Shown here piece after piece: positions 7,676 through 15,138 of a stretch of DNA of 64,000 nt. The DNA is from Alphaproteobacteria bacterium (GTDB taxonomy: Bacteria > Pseudomonadota > Alphaproteobacteria > CACIAM-22H2): assembly GCA_017308135.1 (NCBI GenBank), contig JAFKFM010000008.1, positions 620,001 to 684,000 on the forward strand, written 5' to 3'. A program made the position numbers and the translations under genes. Every line of letters starts with the position of its first letter. Positions within the stretch are counted from its first letter, which is position 1. The notes beneath the pieces are model-generated. The model was given only the letters and a program-made list of their open reading frames with translations, searched no databases and was not told the DNA's origin.

Positions 7676-9702
7676 ATCGCAAGCATGTCATCGGCGTCGA
7701 TGTGGGCGGCACGTTCACCGACGTTTTCGTTCTCGACGAGTCCACCGGCAAAGTCGAAATCTCCAAGGTTCCCTCGACGCGCGGCGACCAATCGGTCGGC
7801 TTCATGGCCGGTATCCGCGCCAAGGTTCCCGATCTCGCCACCGTCGCGACCGTCGTCCACGGCACGACCGTCGGCACCAACGCGCTGCTGGAGCGCAAAG
7901 GGGCGAAGACCGGCGTCATCACCACGCGCGGCTTCCGCGACGTGCTGGAAATGCGCCGCCGCGACCGGCCGACGACCTGGGGGCTGTGGGGCACGTTCGA
8001 GCCCGTCGTCCCGCGCGATCTGCGCTTGGAAGTCGCCGAGCGCACGCTGGCCGACGGCACGATCCACACGGCCGTCGATCTCGATCAGGTGCGCGCGGCC
8101 GCGAAAACGCTGATCGAAAAGGGCTGCGAAGCGGTGGCGCTGATCTTCGTCAACGCCTTCGCCAACGACGCCAACGAACGCGCGGCGGCCGAAGCCTTGC
8201 GCGCAGTCTGGCCGAACCCGCATGTCTCGATCTCGACCGAGTTGCTGCCGGAGATCCGCGAATTCGAGCGCGCGTCGACGACAGCGCTCAACGCCTATCT
8301 TCAGCCGCCGGTCGGCTCGTATCTCCAGCGTTTGGAAAATCGCCTGAAGGAAGGCGGCTCCGACGCGCAGATCCTGATCGTGCAATCCAACGGCGGCGTC
8401 ATGAGCGTCGAGTCCGCGCGCCGCCGCCCCGTGCGCACGGCGCTGTCGGGCCCGGCCGCGGGCGTGATCGCGTGCCAAGCGGTCGCGGTCGCCGCCGGGT
8501 TCCCCAACGTCATCACCTGCGATATGGGCGGCACCTCGTTCGACGTGTCGCTGATCGCCAACGGCGAAGCGGCTTTGGCGGCGCAGACCTCGATCGATTT
8601 CGGCATGGTCGTGCGCACGCCGATGATCGAGATCGTGACCATCGGTGCCGGCGGCGGGTCGATCGCGGGTTTGGATCGCGGCGGCTTGCTGCAAATCGGC
8701 CCCGAAAGTGCGGGCTCCGACCCCGGCCCCGTCTGTTACGGCAAGGGCAATACGCGCCCGACCGTCACCGATGCCAATGTCGTGATGGGCCGCATCGACG
8801 CCGAACGCCCGATCGGCGGCGGCAAGAACAAGCTCGACGTCGCCGCGGCCAAAGCCGCGATCGAAACCCATGTCGGCAAGCCGCTGGGCCTCGACACGAT
8901 GGCGGCTGCGGAAGCGATCATCCGTGTGGCCAATGCCCGCATGGCGGGGGCGATCCGTCTCGTCTCCATCGAACGCGGCTTCGATCCGCGCGATTTCGCG
9001 ATCATGCCTTTCGGCGGCGGCGGCTCGCTGCATGTCAGCGCCCTGATGCGCGAAGTGGGCTTGGGCCGCGCGCTCGTGCCGCGCTTCCCCGGCGTCACGT
9101 CGGCGCTGGGCTGCGTCATCGCCGATATGCGCCACGATTTCGTGCGTACGGTGAACCGCGTGCTCGACCAGATCGACATGGCGTCCCTCGCCCAGCAGGC
9201 GAAGGATGCGGCCGAAGAAGGCGGCAAGCTGCTGGATGCGGCCGGTGTCGGCTTCGCGTCGCGCAGCGTACGCCTGTCGCTGGACATGCATTATCTCGGG
9301 CAGACGCACACGCTGTCCGTGCCGCTGGAAGCGAACGAATTCACGACCAAGGGCGTCATGGCGGCGTTCGAGCGCGCTTACGAAGCCGCGTTCGGCCGCA
9401 CGCTGAAGGGCGTCGCCGCGAAGGTGTTGAACCTGCGCGTCGCCGCCATCGGCCATCGCCCGAAATTCGATCTGCGCACCATGGCGCCGACATCGACGAC
9501 CATGCCCACGCCGCGCCATCGCGACGTGTGGATGGAAGGGGCCTGGCACAAGACGGCGATCTATCCGCGCATGGAATTGCCGGTCGGCGCCAAGATCGCC
9601 GGACCTGCGATCTTGGAACAGCCCGATACGACGATCCTGGTCGAGCCGGGCTTCGCCGCCCAGGTCGACGCGTTCGGCAATCTAGTCATCGAGCGAGGTT
9701 GA
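7672..9702 (+). CDS. hyuA: Hydantoinase A / oxoprolinase family ATP-binding subunit
   Basis: A 676-residue HyuA-type subunit that phosphorylates or activates the ring amide. The actin-like nucleotide fold begins at once with GVDVGGTFTDVFVLD and continues with VVHGTTVGTNALLERKGAKT. A central TCDMGGTSFDVSLI and the late MPFGGGGSLHVSAL block complete the hydantoinase/oxoprolinase A pattern. The ATG at 7672 overlaps the hyuB stop, and a much longer same-frame upstream reading is antisupported by this coupling. The pair is standard in order and size for a bacterial HyuBA enzyme. Confidence 0.93.
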   Translation: MNRKHVIGVDVGGTFTDVFVLDESTGKVEISKVPSTRGDQSVGFMAGIRAKVPDLATVATVVHGTTVGTNALLERKGAKTGVITTRGFRDVLEMRRRDRPTTWGLWGTFEPVVPRDLRLEVAERTLADGTIHTAVDLDQVRAAAKTLIEKGCEAVALIFVNAFANDANERAAAEALRAVWPNPHVSISTELLPEIREFERASTTALNAYLQPPVGSYLQRLENRLKEGGSDAQILIVQSNGGVMSVESARRRPVRTALSGPAAGVIACQAVAVAAGFPNVITCDMGGTSFDVSLIANGEAALAAQTSIDFGMVVRTPMIEIVTIGAGGGSIAGLDRGGLLQIGPESAGSDPGPVCYGKGNTRPTVTDANVVMGRIDAERPIGGGKNKLDVAAAKAAIETHVGKPLGLDTMAAAEAIIRVANARMAGAIRLVSIERGFDPRDFAIMPFGGGGSLHVSALMREVGLGRALVPRFPGVTSALGCVIADMRHDFVRTVNRVLDQIDMASLAQQAKDAAEEGGKLLDAAGVGFASRSVRLSLDMHYLGQTHTLSVPLEANEFTTKGVMAAFERAYEAAFGRTLKGVAAKVLNLRVAAIGHRPKFDLRTMAPTSTTMPTPRHRDVWMEGAWHKTAIYPRMELPVGAKIAGPAILEQPDTTILVEPGFAAQVDAFGNLVIERG

Positions 9703-9703
9703 T

Positions 9704-10288
9704 ATGGCGGACGCGCTGCTGCTGGTCGATCTGCAGAACGACTTCATCCATCCCAACGGCGCCTATGCACGTGGCGGGGCGAAGTCGGCGGATATCGCGG
9801 CGTTGCCCGCACGGCTGGTTCCGCTGGTTCAGGCGATGCGCAAGCGCGGTGCGTGGATCGTCTCGACGCATTTTACGCTTGTACCCGGCCGCAACGGCGA
9901 ACCTTTCATCGGCGCGCATTTGAAGAAGCTGCGCCCGTTCCTGGGCAAAGGCGATTTCGCGCCCGGCGCCTGGGGCCATGCGTTGCTCGACGAATTGGCG
10001 CCCAGCGATATCCAGGTGGATAAAGTCGCCTACTCCGCCTTCTATCAAAGCCGGCTGGAATTCGCGCTCGCCAAGGCGGGCATCAAGTCGATGCTGGTCG
10101 CGGGCATCGTGACCAATGGCGGTGTGGCCTCGACCGTGCGCGACGCGCATGTGCGCGACATGTCGGTGACCGTGCTGGAGGATGGCTGCGCCGCCTTCGA
10201 TCCGGCCGTGCATCGCGCGTCGATCGAATCGTTACGCAGCGTGGTGGGCGTCACCACCATCGCGGCGGCAATGGAAAGCCTCGGCTAA
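9704..10288 (+). CDS. Isochorismatase-fold hydrolase lacking the catalytic cysteine
   Basis: A 194-residue protein of the isochorismatase-like superfamily. Asp9 (LLVDLQNDF) and Lys107 (VDKVAYSAF) of the usual Asp-Lys-Cys triad are present. At the cysteine position the motif reads VTNGGVASTVRDA, so residue 140 is glycine. Amidohydrolases of this fold need that cysteine, whereas isochorismatases such as PhzD work without it, so a vinyl-ether type hydrolysis or loss of activity is more likely than amide hydrolysis. It follows hyuA by one base and is the last gene of the operon; its stop overlaps that of the convergent GntR gene. Confidence 0.85.
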   Translation: MADALLLVDLQNDFIHPNGAYARGGAKSADIAALPARLVPLVQAMRKRGAWIVSTHFTLVPGRNGEPFIGAHLKKLRPFLGKGDFAPGAWGHALLDELAPSDIQVDKVAYSAFYQSRLEFALAKAGIKSMLVAGIVTNGGVASTVRDAHVRDMSVTVLEDGCAAFDPAVHRASIESLRSVVGVTTIAAAMESLG

Positions 10289-11124
10289 CCGTGGCTGTGG
10301 TGGCGGCCCGACACACCAACATCGATCGATTTGACGGTCTGGTCGGGCGACAGCACCATTTCCATCTGGTAGCGATCGGGCCGATAGAACGCGGTCAGGA
10401 ATTCGATCGGACGATCTTCCTTGTCGCGCACGACGCGTTGCAGCTTCAACAAGGGCGCGCCGATATCGGTCGCCAGACACGACGCCGCGCGCTGGTCGGC
10501 CAGCGTTGCCGTAATCACCTGACGCGCCTGGCCGATGACCGTGCCGTTGCGCCGGATCAATTCCAGCATCGGATGCTGGGCGAGATCCTTCGCGTCGAAG
10601 CCCTGCCCGACATCGGCGGGCAGCACGGTGATGAGCATCGAGATCGGCTGCTTGCCGATGCTGCGCACGCGCAGCGAACGCTGCACTTCGGCGCTTTCGG
10701 GCAGTTCCAGCGCTTCGCTTTCCGTGACCGTCGCGGGGCCATAGGCGAAATCCAGCACCGCCACTTCGGTGCTGCGGCCCATCGCTTCCATCGTTTGCAG
10801 CCAGCTGCCGACGGGCGCGCGCAACGGCGCCGCCGGGGCGCGATATTGCACCGTGGTGCCGCGCCCGCGCGCGCGCGTGACGAGGCCGGCATTCGCAAGC
10901 TCCGTCATCGCGTGTTTGGCGGTGATGCGCGACACGCCGTAACGCCCGGCCAATTCATGTTCGGAGGGCAGCACGTCGCCGTAGCGATAGCGCCCGTCCA
11001 GAATGCCGTCGCGCAACACCAGGAATATCTGGTGATAGAGCGGCGCCTTCAGGCGCGCGTCGATGCCGCCATTGTCGGCCATCGTCGGAACGGATTTGCG
11101 CAAGGCGGCGCCTTTACGGGTCAT
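10285..11124 (-). CDS. GntR/HutC-family transcriptional regulator
   Basis: A 279-residue regulator with an N-terminal winged helix (about residues 26-92; YGDVLPSEHELAGRYGVSR and the wing GRGTTVQY) and a C-terminal UTRA ligand-binding domain of the HutC subfamily. It converges on the catabolic operon and most likely represses it or the neighbouring TRAP genes in response to a substrate or intermediate. The AT-rich palindromes at 3331-3356 and 14541-14560 are candidate targets. The start at 11124 has a weak AAGGATCG ribosome site; Met15 is a possible alternative without a better one. Confidence 0.9.
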   Translation of the reverse strand: MTRKGAALRKSVPTMADNGGIDARLKAPLYHQIFLVLRDGILDGRYRYGDVLPSEHELAGRYGVSRITAKHAMTELANAGLVTRARGRGTTVQYRAPAAPLRAPVGSWLQTMEAMGRSTEVAVLDFAYGPATVTESEALELPESAEVQRSLRVRSIGKQPISMLITVLPADVGQGFDAKDLAQHPMLELIRRNGTVIGQARQVITATLADQRAASCLATDIGAPLLKLQRVVRDKEDRPIEFLTAFYRPDRYQMEMVLSPDQTVKSIDVGVSGRHHSHG

Positions 11125-11192
11125 GGCGGGCTGCGATCCTTCGGAACGGCGTGCGACGAAAACTCTATCGAAGCGTTGGGGAGAGCGTCCTT

Positions 11193-11660
11193 ATGACACA
11201 AATGGTTGAGAGCGGGCCAGCGGCCACGGCCATACGTTTTTTGCGGTCGCTCGAAAACGGCGATCTCGCCGCCGTCAAAACGCTCATAGCGCCGGAATTT
11301 ACGATGCAATTTCCCGGCGGCGTGGAATTCGCGGATTTCGACGCGCTGTTCGCCTGGGCGCGCGGCCGCTACACCGGCGTGCGCAAAAAATTCGAGCGAA
11401 TCGACGCGGCCGAGTCGAACGGCACGGCCATCGTCCATGTCAGCGGCACGCTGTCGGGACGCTGGCTGGACGGCGATGAATTTTCGGGCATTCGCTATAT
11501 CGACCGCTTCGACTTGAAAGCCGGCCTGATCGTTCGCCAGACGGTCTGGAACGATATGGGTGAAGCCAAGTTGAAGCGGCAGACGGGTCATGGCGCAGCG
11601 ATCAACCCCGCCGACAAAACCAGCTCGGCTTCCGGCACCTCAGGGGCGTCGGGCGTGTAA
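11193..11660 (+). CDS. SnoaL / NTF2-like fold protein
   Basis: A 155-residue protein whose first ~115 residues fit the NTF2-like cone fold: the AIRFLRSLENGDLAAVKTLI helix-strand start, a central FDALFAWARGRY helix and the strand GIRYIDRFDLKAGLIVRQ near the end. Such proteins act as small isomerases, cyclases or binding proteins. The ATG at 11193 was chosen over an upstream one because TTGGGGAGAG precedes it. The last ~40 residues have no family match, and their 73 bases overlap the end of the convergent gene, so the C-terminus may be a chance extension. Role unknown. Confidence 0.7.
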   Translation: MTQMVESGPAATAIRFLRSLENGDLAAVKTLIAPEFTMQFPGGVEFADFDALFAWARGRYTGVRKKFERIDAAESNGTAIVHVSGTLSGRWLDGDEFSGIRYIDRFDLKAGLIVRQTVWNDMGEAKLKRQTGHGAAINPADKTSSASGTSGASGV

Positions 11661-12220
11661 TCGACGCGCAGCCATTCGAGACCCAGCGGATTGCCCTCCG
11701 CGATCGGCCAATTCCACTTGGCGGAGCCCACGCCCGCGAAATGCTTGGCGAGCACGTCGGTCACCGCGAAGGTCAGATCGCCGCCCGATGGCGGCTTGCC
11801 TTGCCCCGCCGACAAACGCAATTTGTCACGCGGCGCGGCGTTACTGCGCGACACGCGCCGGCAGAGATAAGCGTGGCGCAGCACCGGCGGCCGTTCGCCG
11901 GGGCCATAGCCCCACAGGCGGATCCATTCCTTGCGGAACCCGTCGAGATCGGGATTGAACCAAACGCGCTCCAGATCGCTTTCGTCGGCGAGGCCCTGGA
12001 AATCGTAATAGGTCCACGAGAGCGGCCCGCCCTTCGACACGCCGTCGACGATCCAGTTCGCGTAATGATGCACGCCGGGAATGGCGTTGAAGAACGGATT
12101 GTCGGTTTCGACCAGCCAGGGGTGATAGCCCTTGGCGACGGCCTCCGCGCCCACCGTGTAGGCGATGAAGATCATCACCGGGCAATCGGCGATCAGGCGC
12201 GGTTTGGCTTGTCCGGTCAT
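11588..12220 (-). CDS. Conserved-looking hypothetical protein
   Basis: A 210-residue protein that I do not recognise. It has no signal peptide or membrane helix. It is rich in aromatic residues (HHYANWIVDG, LSWTYYDFQG, WIRLWGYGPGERPP), suggesting a compact soluble enzyme or a binding protein. Its ATG overlaps the stop of the upstream alpha/beta-hydrolase gene (ATGA), and codon use fits the neighbours, so it is a real gene in a three-gene minus-strand operon with the hydrolase and the flavoprotein. It probably acts on the same substrate, but its function cannot be stated. Confidence 0.7.
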   Translation of the reverse strand: MTGQAKPRLIADCPVMIFIAYTVGAEAVAKGYHPWLVETDNPFFNAIPGVHHYANWIVDGVSKGGPLSWTYYDFQGLADESDLERVWFNPDLDGFRKEWIRLWGYGPGERPPVLRHAYLCRRVSRSNAAPRDKLRLSAGQGKPPSGGDLTFAVTDVLAKHFAGVGSAKWNWPIAEGNPLGLEWLRVDYTPDAPEVPEAELVLSAGLIAAP

Positions 12221-13059
12221 TGGCGATCCAAAAATTCGGCGATGGTCGCGGCCGTGGCCGCATGGAAATCGGACGCCCCCCAGCGCGGGGTCGACGCGCG
12301 CGTGGCGCCGGGGATCAGCGCCGCGACTTCGGCCGCGTAGCTGTCCAGCATGTCCGACGGCGAGGTCAGCACCAGCACCGGCAGGTTCAGCTTCACCAAG
12401 CTGTCGCGCTTGGGATGGCGGAACGCCGCGCGATACGAACGATGATAGGTGCGCATCGCCTTCAAAACTTCGACGACGAAATCGTGGAACTCCTCGGCGT
12501 CGGGCAAGCCGTTGGGCAAACGCCCCTCGGCGGTGCGGTTGTAGTACGGCCAGAACAGATATTGGTCGCGGCAGAAATGCCAGACCTTCAAAAGATGCGT
12601 GCCTTCGAGGTCGGGGGCGATCTCGCGCGCGTAGTTGCGCAGCACATCCGATTGCTCGTCGGCCGCGTAAAGCCCCATGCCGTCGATCACCAAACGGCGC
12701 ACCTTGTCGGGGGCCGCCAGCGCGATTTCCATCGCGATCGACGCACCGGTATGGCTGCCGTAGAGATCGATCTTCCCGTCGACGATTTTGTCGATCGCCG
12801 CGCGCGCATGGGCGGCGAGATCGGGGATCGCGGGGGTCGGATCGGGCAACGCATCGGAATCGCCGTTGCCGGCCGTGTCCGGCGCCACCACACGACGTCC
12901 ATTCGCGAGCAACGCCGCCAACGAGGCGACTTGGCGCGAGGCGCCGGGCGATGCGTGGATCATTACCAGCGGCGTGGCGTCGCCCGCACCGCCTTCGCGA
13001 TAATGGACTTGCAGCGCGCCGACATCGGCGAAGCGGCGCTTGAGTTTCACCGGATTCAT
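12217..13059 (-). CDS. Alpha/beta-hydrolase-fold protein with altered nucleophile elbow
   Basis: A 280-residue protein of the alpha/beta-hydrolase-1 family. The oxyanion segment VMIHASPGASRQ and the PDTAGNGDSD strand are normal. The elbow that usually reads G-x-Ser-x-G reads LYGSHTGAS, which places histidine at the nucleophile position with serine one residue before it. A candidate acid (SPSDMLDSY) and late histidine (SDFHAATAA) are present. It may be a lyase or dioxygenase-like member, may use the shifted serine, or may be inactive as an esterase. It lies between the hypothetical gene and the flavoprotein gene with ATGA overlaps at both ends. Confidence 0.85.
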   Translation of the reverse strand: MNPVKLKRRFADVGALQVHYREGGAGDATPLVMIHASPGASRQVASLAALLANGRRVVAPDTAGNGDSDALPDPTPAIPDLAAHARAAIDKIVDGKIDLYGSHTGASIAMEIALAAPDKVRRLVIDGMGLYAADEQSDVLRNYAREIAPDLEGTHLLKVWHFCRDQYLFWPYYNRTAEGRLPNGLPDAEEFHDFVVEVLKAMRTYHRSYRAAFRHPKRDSLVKLNLPVLVLTSPSDMLDSYAAEVAALIPGATRASTPRWGASDFHAATAATIAEFLDRQ

Positions 13060-14513
13060 GCGGCCTCCAACAAATCGCGGCCGGCGAGCTTGGCGCCCAA
13101 CCAGCGGCCGAAACCCAGAGCGGGCGTGACGCTCATCCCGCCGACGAAGGCGTTGCCCGACAACGTGGCGCCGCCCAAGGCCTCGCCGATCGCATAGAGG
13201 CCGGGGATCGGCGAACCGTCCGCGCGCACAACGCGCAACGCGCGATCGACCGTCAGGCCCGACGGCGTTTTCAGCACCATGCCGTGCATGCGAATGGCGC
13301 GGAACGGCGCCTGCGCGATCGGCAGCGGGCGCGATTCGCGGCCCAGCGGATCGGGTTTGCCCGAACGCAGCGCGTCGTTATAGGCGGCAATAGTCGCATT
13401 CAGCGTGGCGGCATCGCAGCCGATACGCGTGGCGATCGCATCGAGCGTTGGCGCGATCACGAAATTCTCGTGCGACGTCCACGCGGCGGCGAGTTCGTCC
13501 GGCTTCCAGCCCGGCAACAGCGGCGGGGCCTCGCGCCAGATGCGCTCGTCGAACACCGCCCAGAACAACGCGTCGGGCAATGTGTTCAGCGCGCGCTCGC
13601 GCGCATCCACGCTGTCAATGTCTTCGCGTACGAAGCGCTTGCCTTCGCTGGACACGAAAACTTCCCAGGGTGCGCGCACCTGGGGTGTCAGCGACGGCAA
13701 TTGATCCCACAGGATTTGATGCCCGCCCGACTGCGCGGGGATGCCCGCGAAGGTCGGCAGATAATGTTCGCCGCCGCGCAGAACGCCACCGACAGCGAGG
13801 CCGAGTTCGATCCCCGCCCCCGTCGCGGTCGGCAACGCCGCCGTATGAAGTTTGCGCCCGCCGGTCCAGCGCGCGAAGCGTTCGGCGTTGCCGCCATAGC
13901 CGCCGGTCGCCAGCACGACATGTTTGGCCGCGATGGTTTGTTCCGCGCCATCCTTGCCGCGCACGACGATGCCGGTGACCGCACCGTCTTTCGCTTGGCG
14001 CAGCGCCACGACTTCGCTGTTCAGCAGCAGCGTCGCGTTGGGTTGGGCCATCGCCGAGTCGAACAGCGGCTTGACGACTTTCAGCACAGACCGGCCGCCG
14101 GCCACACCCCAGAACGTGCGCGCGGTGCGGTACGCTTCGTGGAAATGCAGGATCGCGGGCGTCACCGGATCGAATTCGAACCCGGCCGCTTCCAGCCAAT
14201 CGATCGTGCTGCCGCCAAGCTGCGTCGCCAATTCGACCAGATCCGCCTGGCACGTGCCCCGGCTGATGCGCAAAACATCATCAAGATGCGTGCGCCAATC
14301 ATCGGCGATTCCACGCGATTTCTGGCGCTTCGCACCCGCACCGCTCATCTGTGCCGCCGAAACATGCAAGGCGCCGCCGATGCGTTCGGCCTGTTCGATC
14401 ACGACGACCTTGGCGCCGGCCCGGACCGCTTCGATCGCGCAAGGCATTCCCGCCGTGCCCGCGCCTACAATCGCAACATCGACAGTCAGCGAAGAATTGA
14501 CCGGCAGCCCCAT
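13056..14513 (-). CDS. FAD-dependent dehydrogenase of the fumarate reductase flavoprotein family
   Basis: A 485-residue flavoprotein of the fumarate reductase / 3-ketosteroid-1-dehydrogenase / FAD-binding-2 family. The dinucleotide fold is VDVAIVGAGTAGMPCAIEA near the N-terminus, with IGGALHVSAAQ after it, and the C-terminal FAD segment reads PIPGLYAIGEALGGATLSGN. The ATG at 14513 is preferred because AGGGGAG sits 5 bases before it; a TTG six codons earlier has no such site. It heads the minus-strand operon and diverges from the TRAP genes, so it probably oxidises or desaturates the imported compound. Substrate unknown. Confidence 0.88.
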   Translation of the reverse strand: MGLPVNSSLTVDVAIVGAGTAGMPCAIEAVRAGAKVVVIEQAERIGGALHVSAAQMSGAGAKRQKSRGIADDWRTHLDDVLRISRGTCQADLVELATQLGGSTIDWLEAAGFEFDPVTPAILHFHEAYRTARTFWGVAGGRSVLKVVKPLFDSAMAQPNATLLLNSEVVALRQAKDGAVTGIVVRGKDGAEQTIAAKHVVLATGGYGGNAERFARWTGGRKLHTAALPTATGAGIELGLAVGGVLRGGEHYLPTFAGIPAQSGGHQILWDQLPSLTPQVRAPWEVFVSSEGKRFVREDIDSVDARERALNTLPDALFWAVFDERIWREAPPLLPGWKPDELAAAWTSHENFVIAPTLDAIATRIGCDAATLNATIAAYNDALRSGKPDPLGRESRPLPIAQAPFRAIRMHGMVLKTPSGLTVDRALRVVRADGSPIPGLYAIGEALGGATLSGNAFVGGMSVTPALGFGRWLGAKLAGRDLLEAA

Positions 14514-14540
14514 CTGTCTCCCCTTGCTCAAATGGCTTTT

Positions 14541-14560
14541 TAATATATCATTATATCAAG
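14541..14560. promoter_or_regulatory. AT-rich operator/promoter element between divergent flavoprotein and TRAP genes
   Basis: The 103-base divergent gap has a sharp AT-rich block with TATA at 14544 and 14552, 8 bases apart (TATA-TCAT-TATA-TCAA). This matches the TATA-N4-TATA spacing of the element at 3334-3353. On the minus strand a perfect TATAAT (14555 to 14550) would suit a -10 box for the flavoprotein gene, though no good -35 is seen. The block probably carries both promoter and operator functions. Confidence 0.45.
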
Positions 14561-14616
14561 TGGGCTCGGCAAGAGAACCGATCCTCCTATTTGCGGGGCT
14601 TCGACTTGGGGGACGA

Positions 14617-15135
14617 ATGGCTGGTGCGAAATCGCTTACCGACCGCCTGAAAACGGCGCGGACGGTTTTCGAATGGGCGTGCGGTGCCGTTTTGGCCGCC
14701 TTCACCATTCTCGTCCTCTACTCGGTGATGATGCGTTACTTCTTCAACAATCCGCCGATGTGGGGCGAGGACATCCCCAAGCTGCTGTTCGTCTGGCTCA
14801 GCTTCGTCGGCGGCGGTCTCGCCTATATGCTCGGCTACAACATCCGCATGACGAGCTTCGTCGAATCGCTGCCGCGCCCCGTGCAGGTCGCGATCGAACT
14901 CGCGATGCGCGTACTCACCGTCGCGATGCTCGTCGTCATCGTCTGGTACTCCATTCCGATTATCGAATTGTCGATGTATCGCCGCGTTCTGGCGACCGGC
15001 TTGTCCGACGGCTGGACGTATATCGCCCTGCCGATCGGCGCCGTGCTGATGATCGGCAACGAAATCGTGCGCATGTGGCTCGCGGTTTTGGGCGAGCACA
15101 CCGACGACGATAGTTCCTTGCATTCGGGCATGTAA
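14617..15135 (+). CDS. dctQ: TRAP transporter small permease (DctQ)
   Basis: A 172-residue DctQ-family subunit with four predicted membrane helices. The family landmarks RYFFNNPPMWGEDIPKLLF (end of helix 1 into helix 2) and the WTYIALPIGAVLMI helix are clear. The ATG at 14617 follows a GGGGGA ribosome site; much longer same-frame upstream sequence lies across the divergent promoter and is not coding. It is first in a dctQ-dctM-dctP operon with a 3-base gap to dctM. It forms the stabilising partner of the large permease in the inner membrane. Confidence 0.93.
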   Translation: MAGAKSLTDRLKTARTVFEWACGAVLAAFTILVLYSVMMRYFFNNPPMWGEDIPKLLFVWLSFVGGGLAYMLGYNIRMTSFVESLPRPVQVAIELAMRVLTVAMLVVIVWYSIPIIELSMYRRVLATGLSDGWTYIALPIGAVLMIGNEIVRMWLAVLGEHTDDDSSLHSGM

Positions 15136-15138
15136 TCG

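Noticed and set aside
5912..9549. Long minus-strand frames opposite hyuB and hyuA (469 and 629 codons)
   Set aside because: Sense genes have full family motifs; the antisense products are Arg/Asp/His-rich without motifs.
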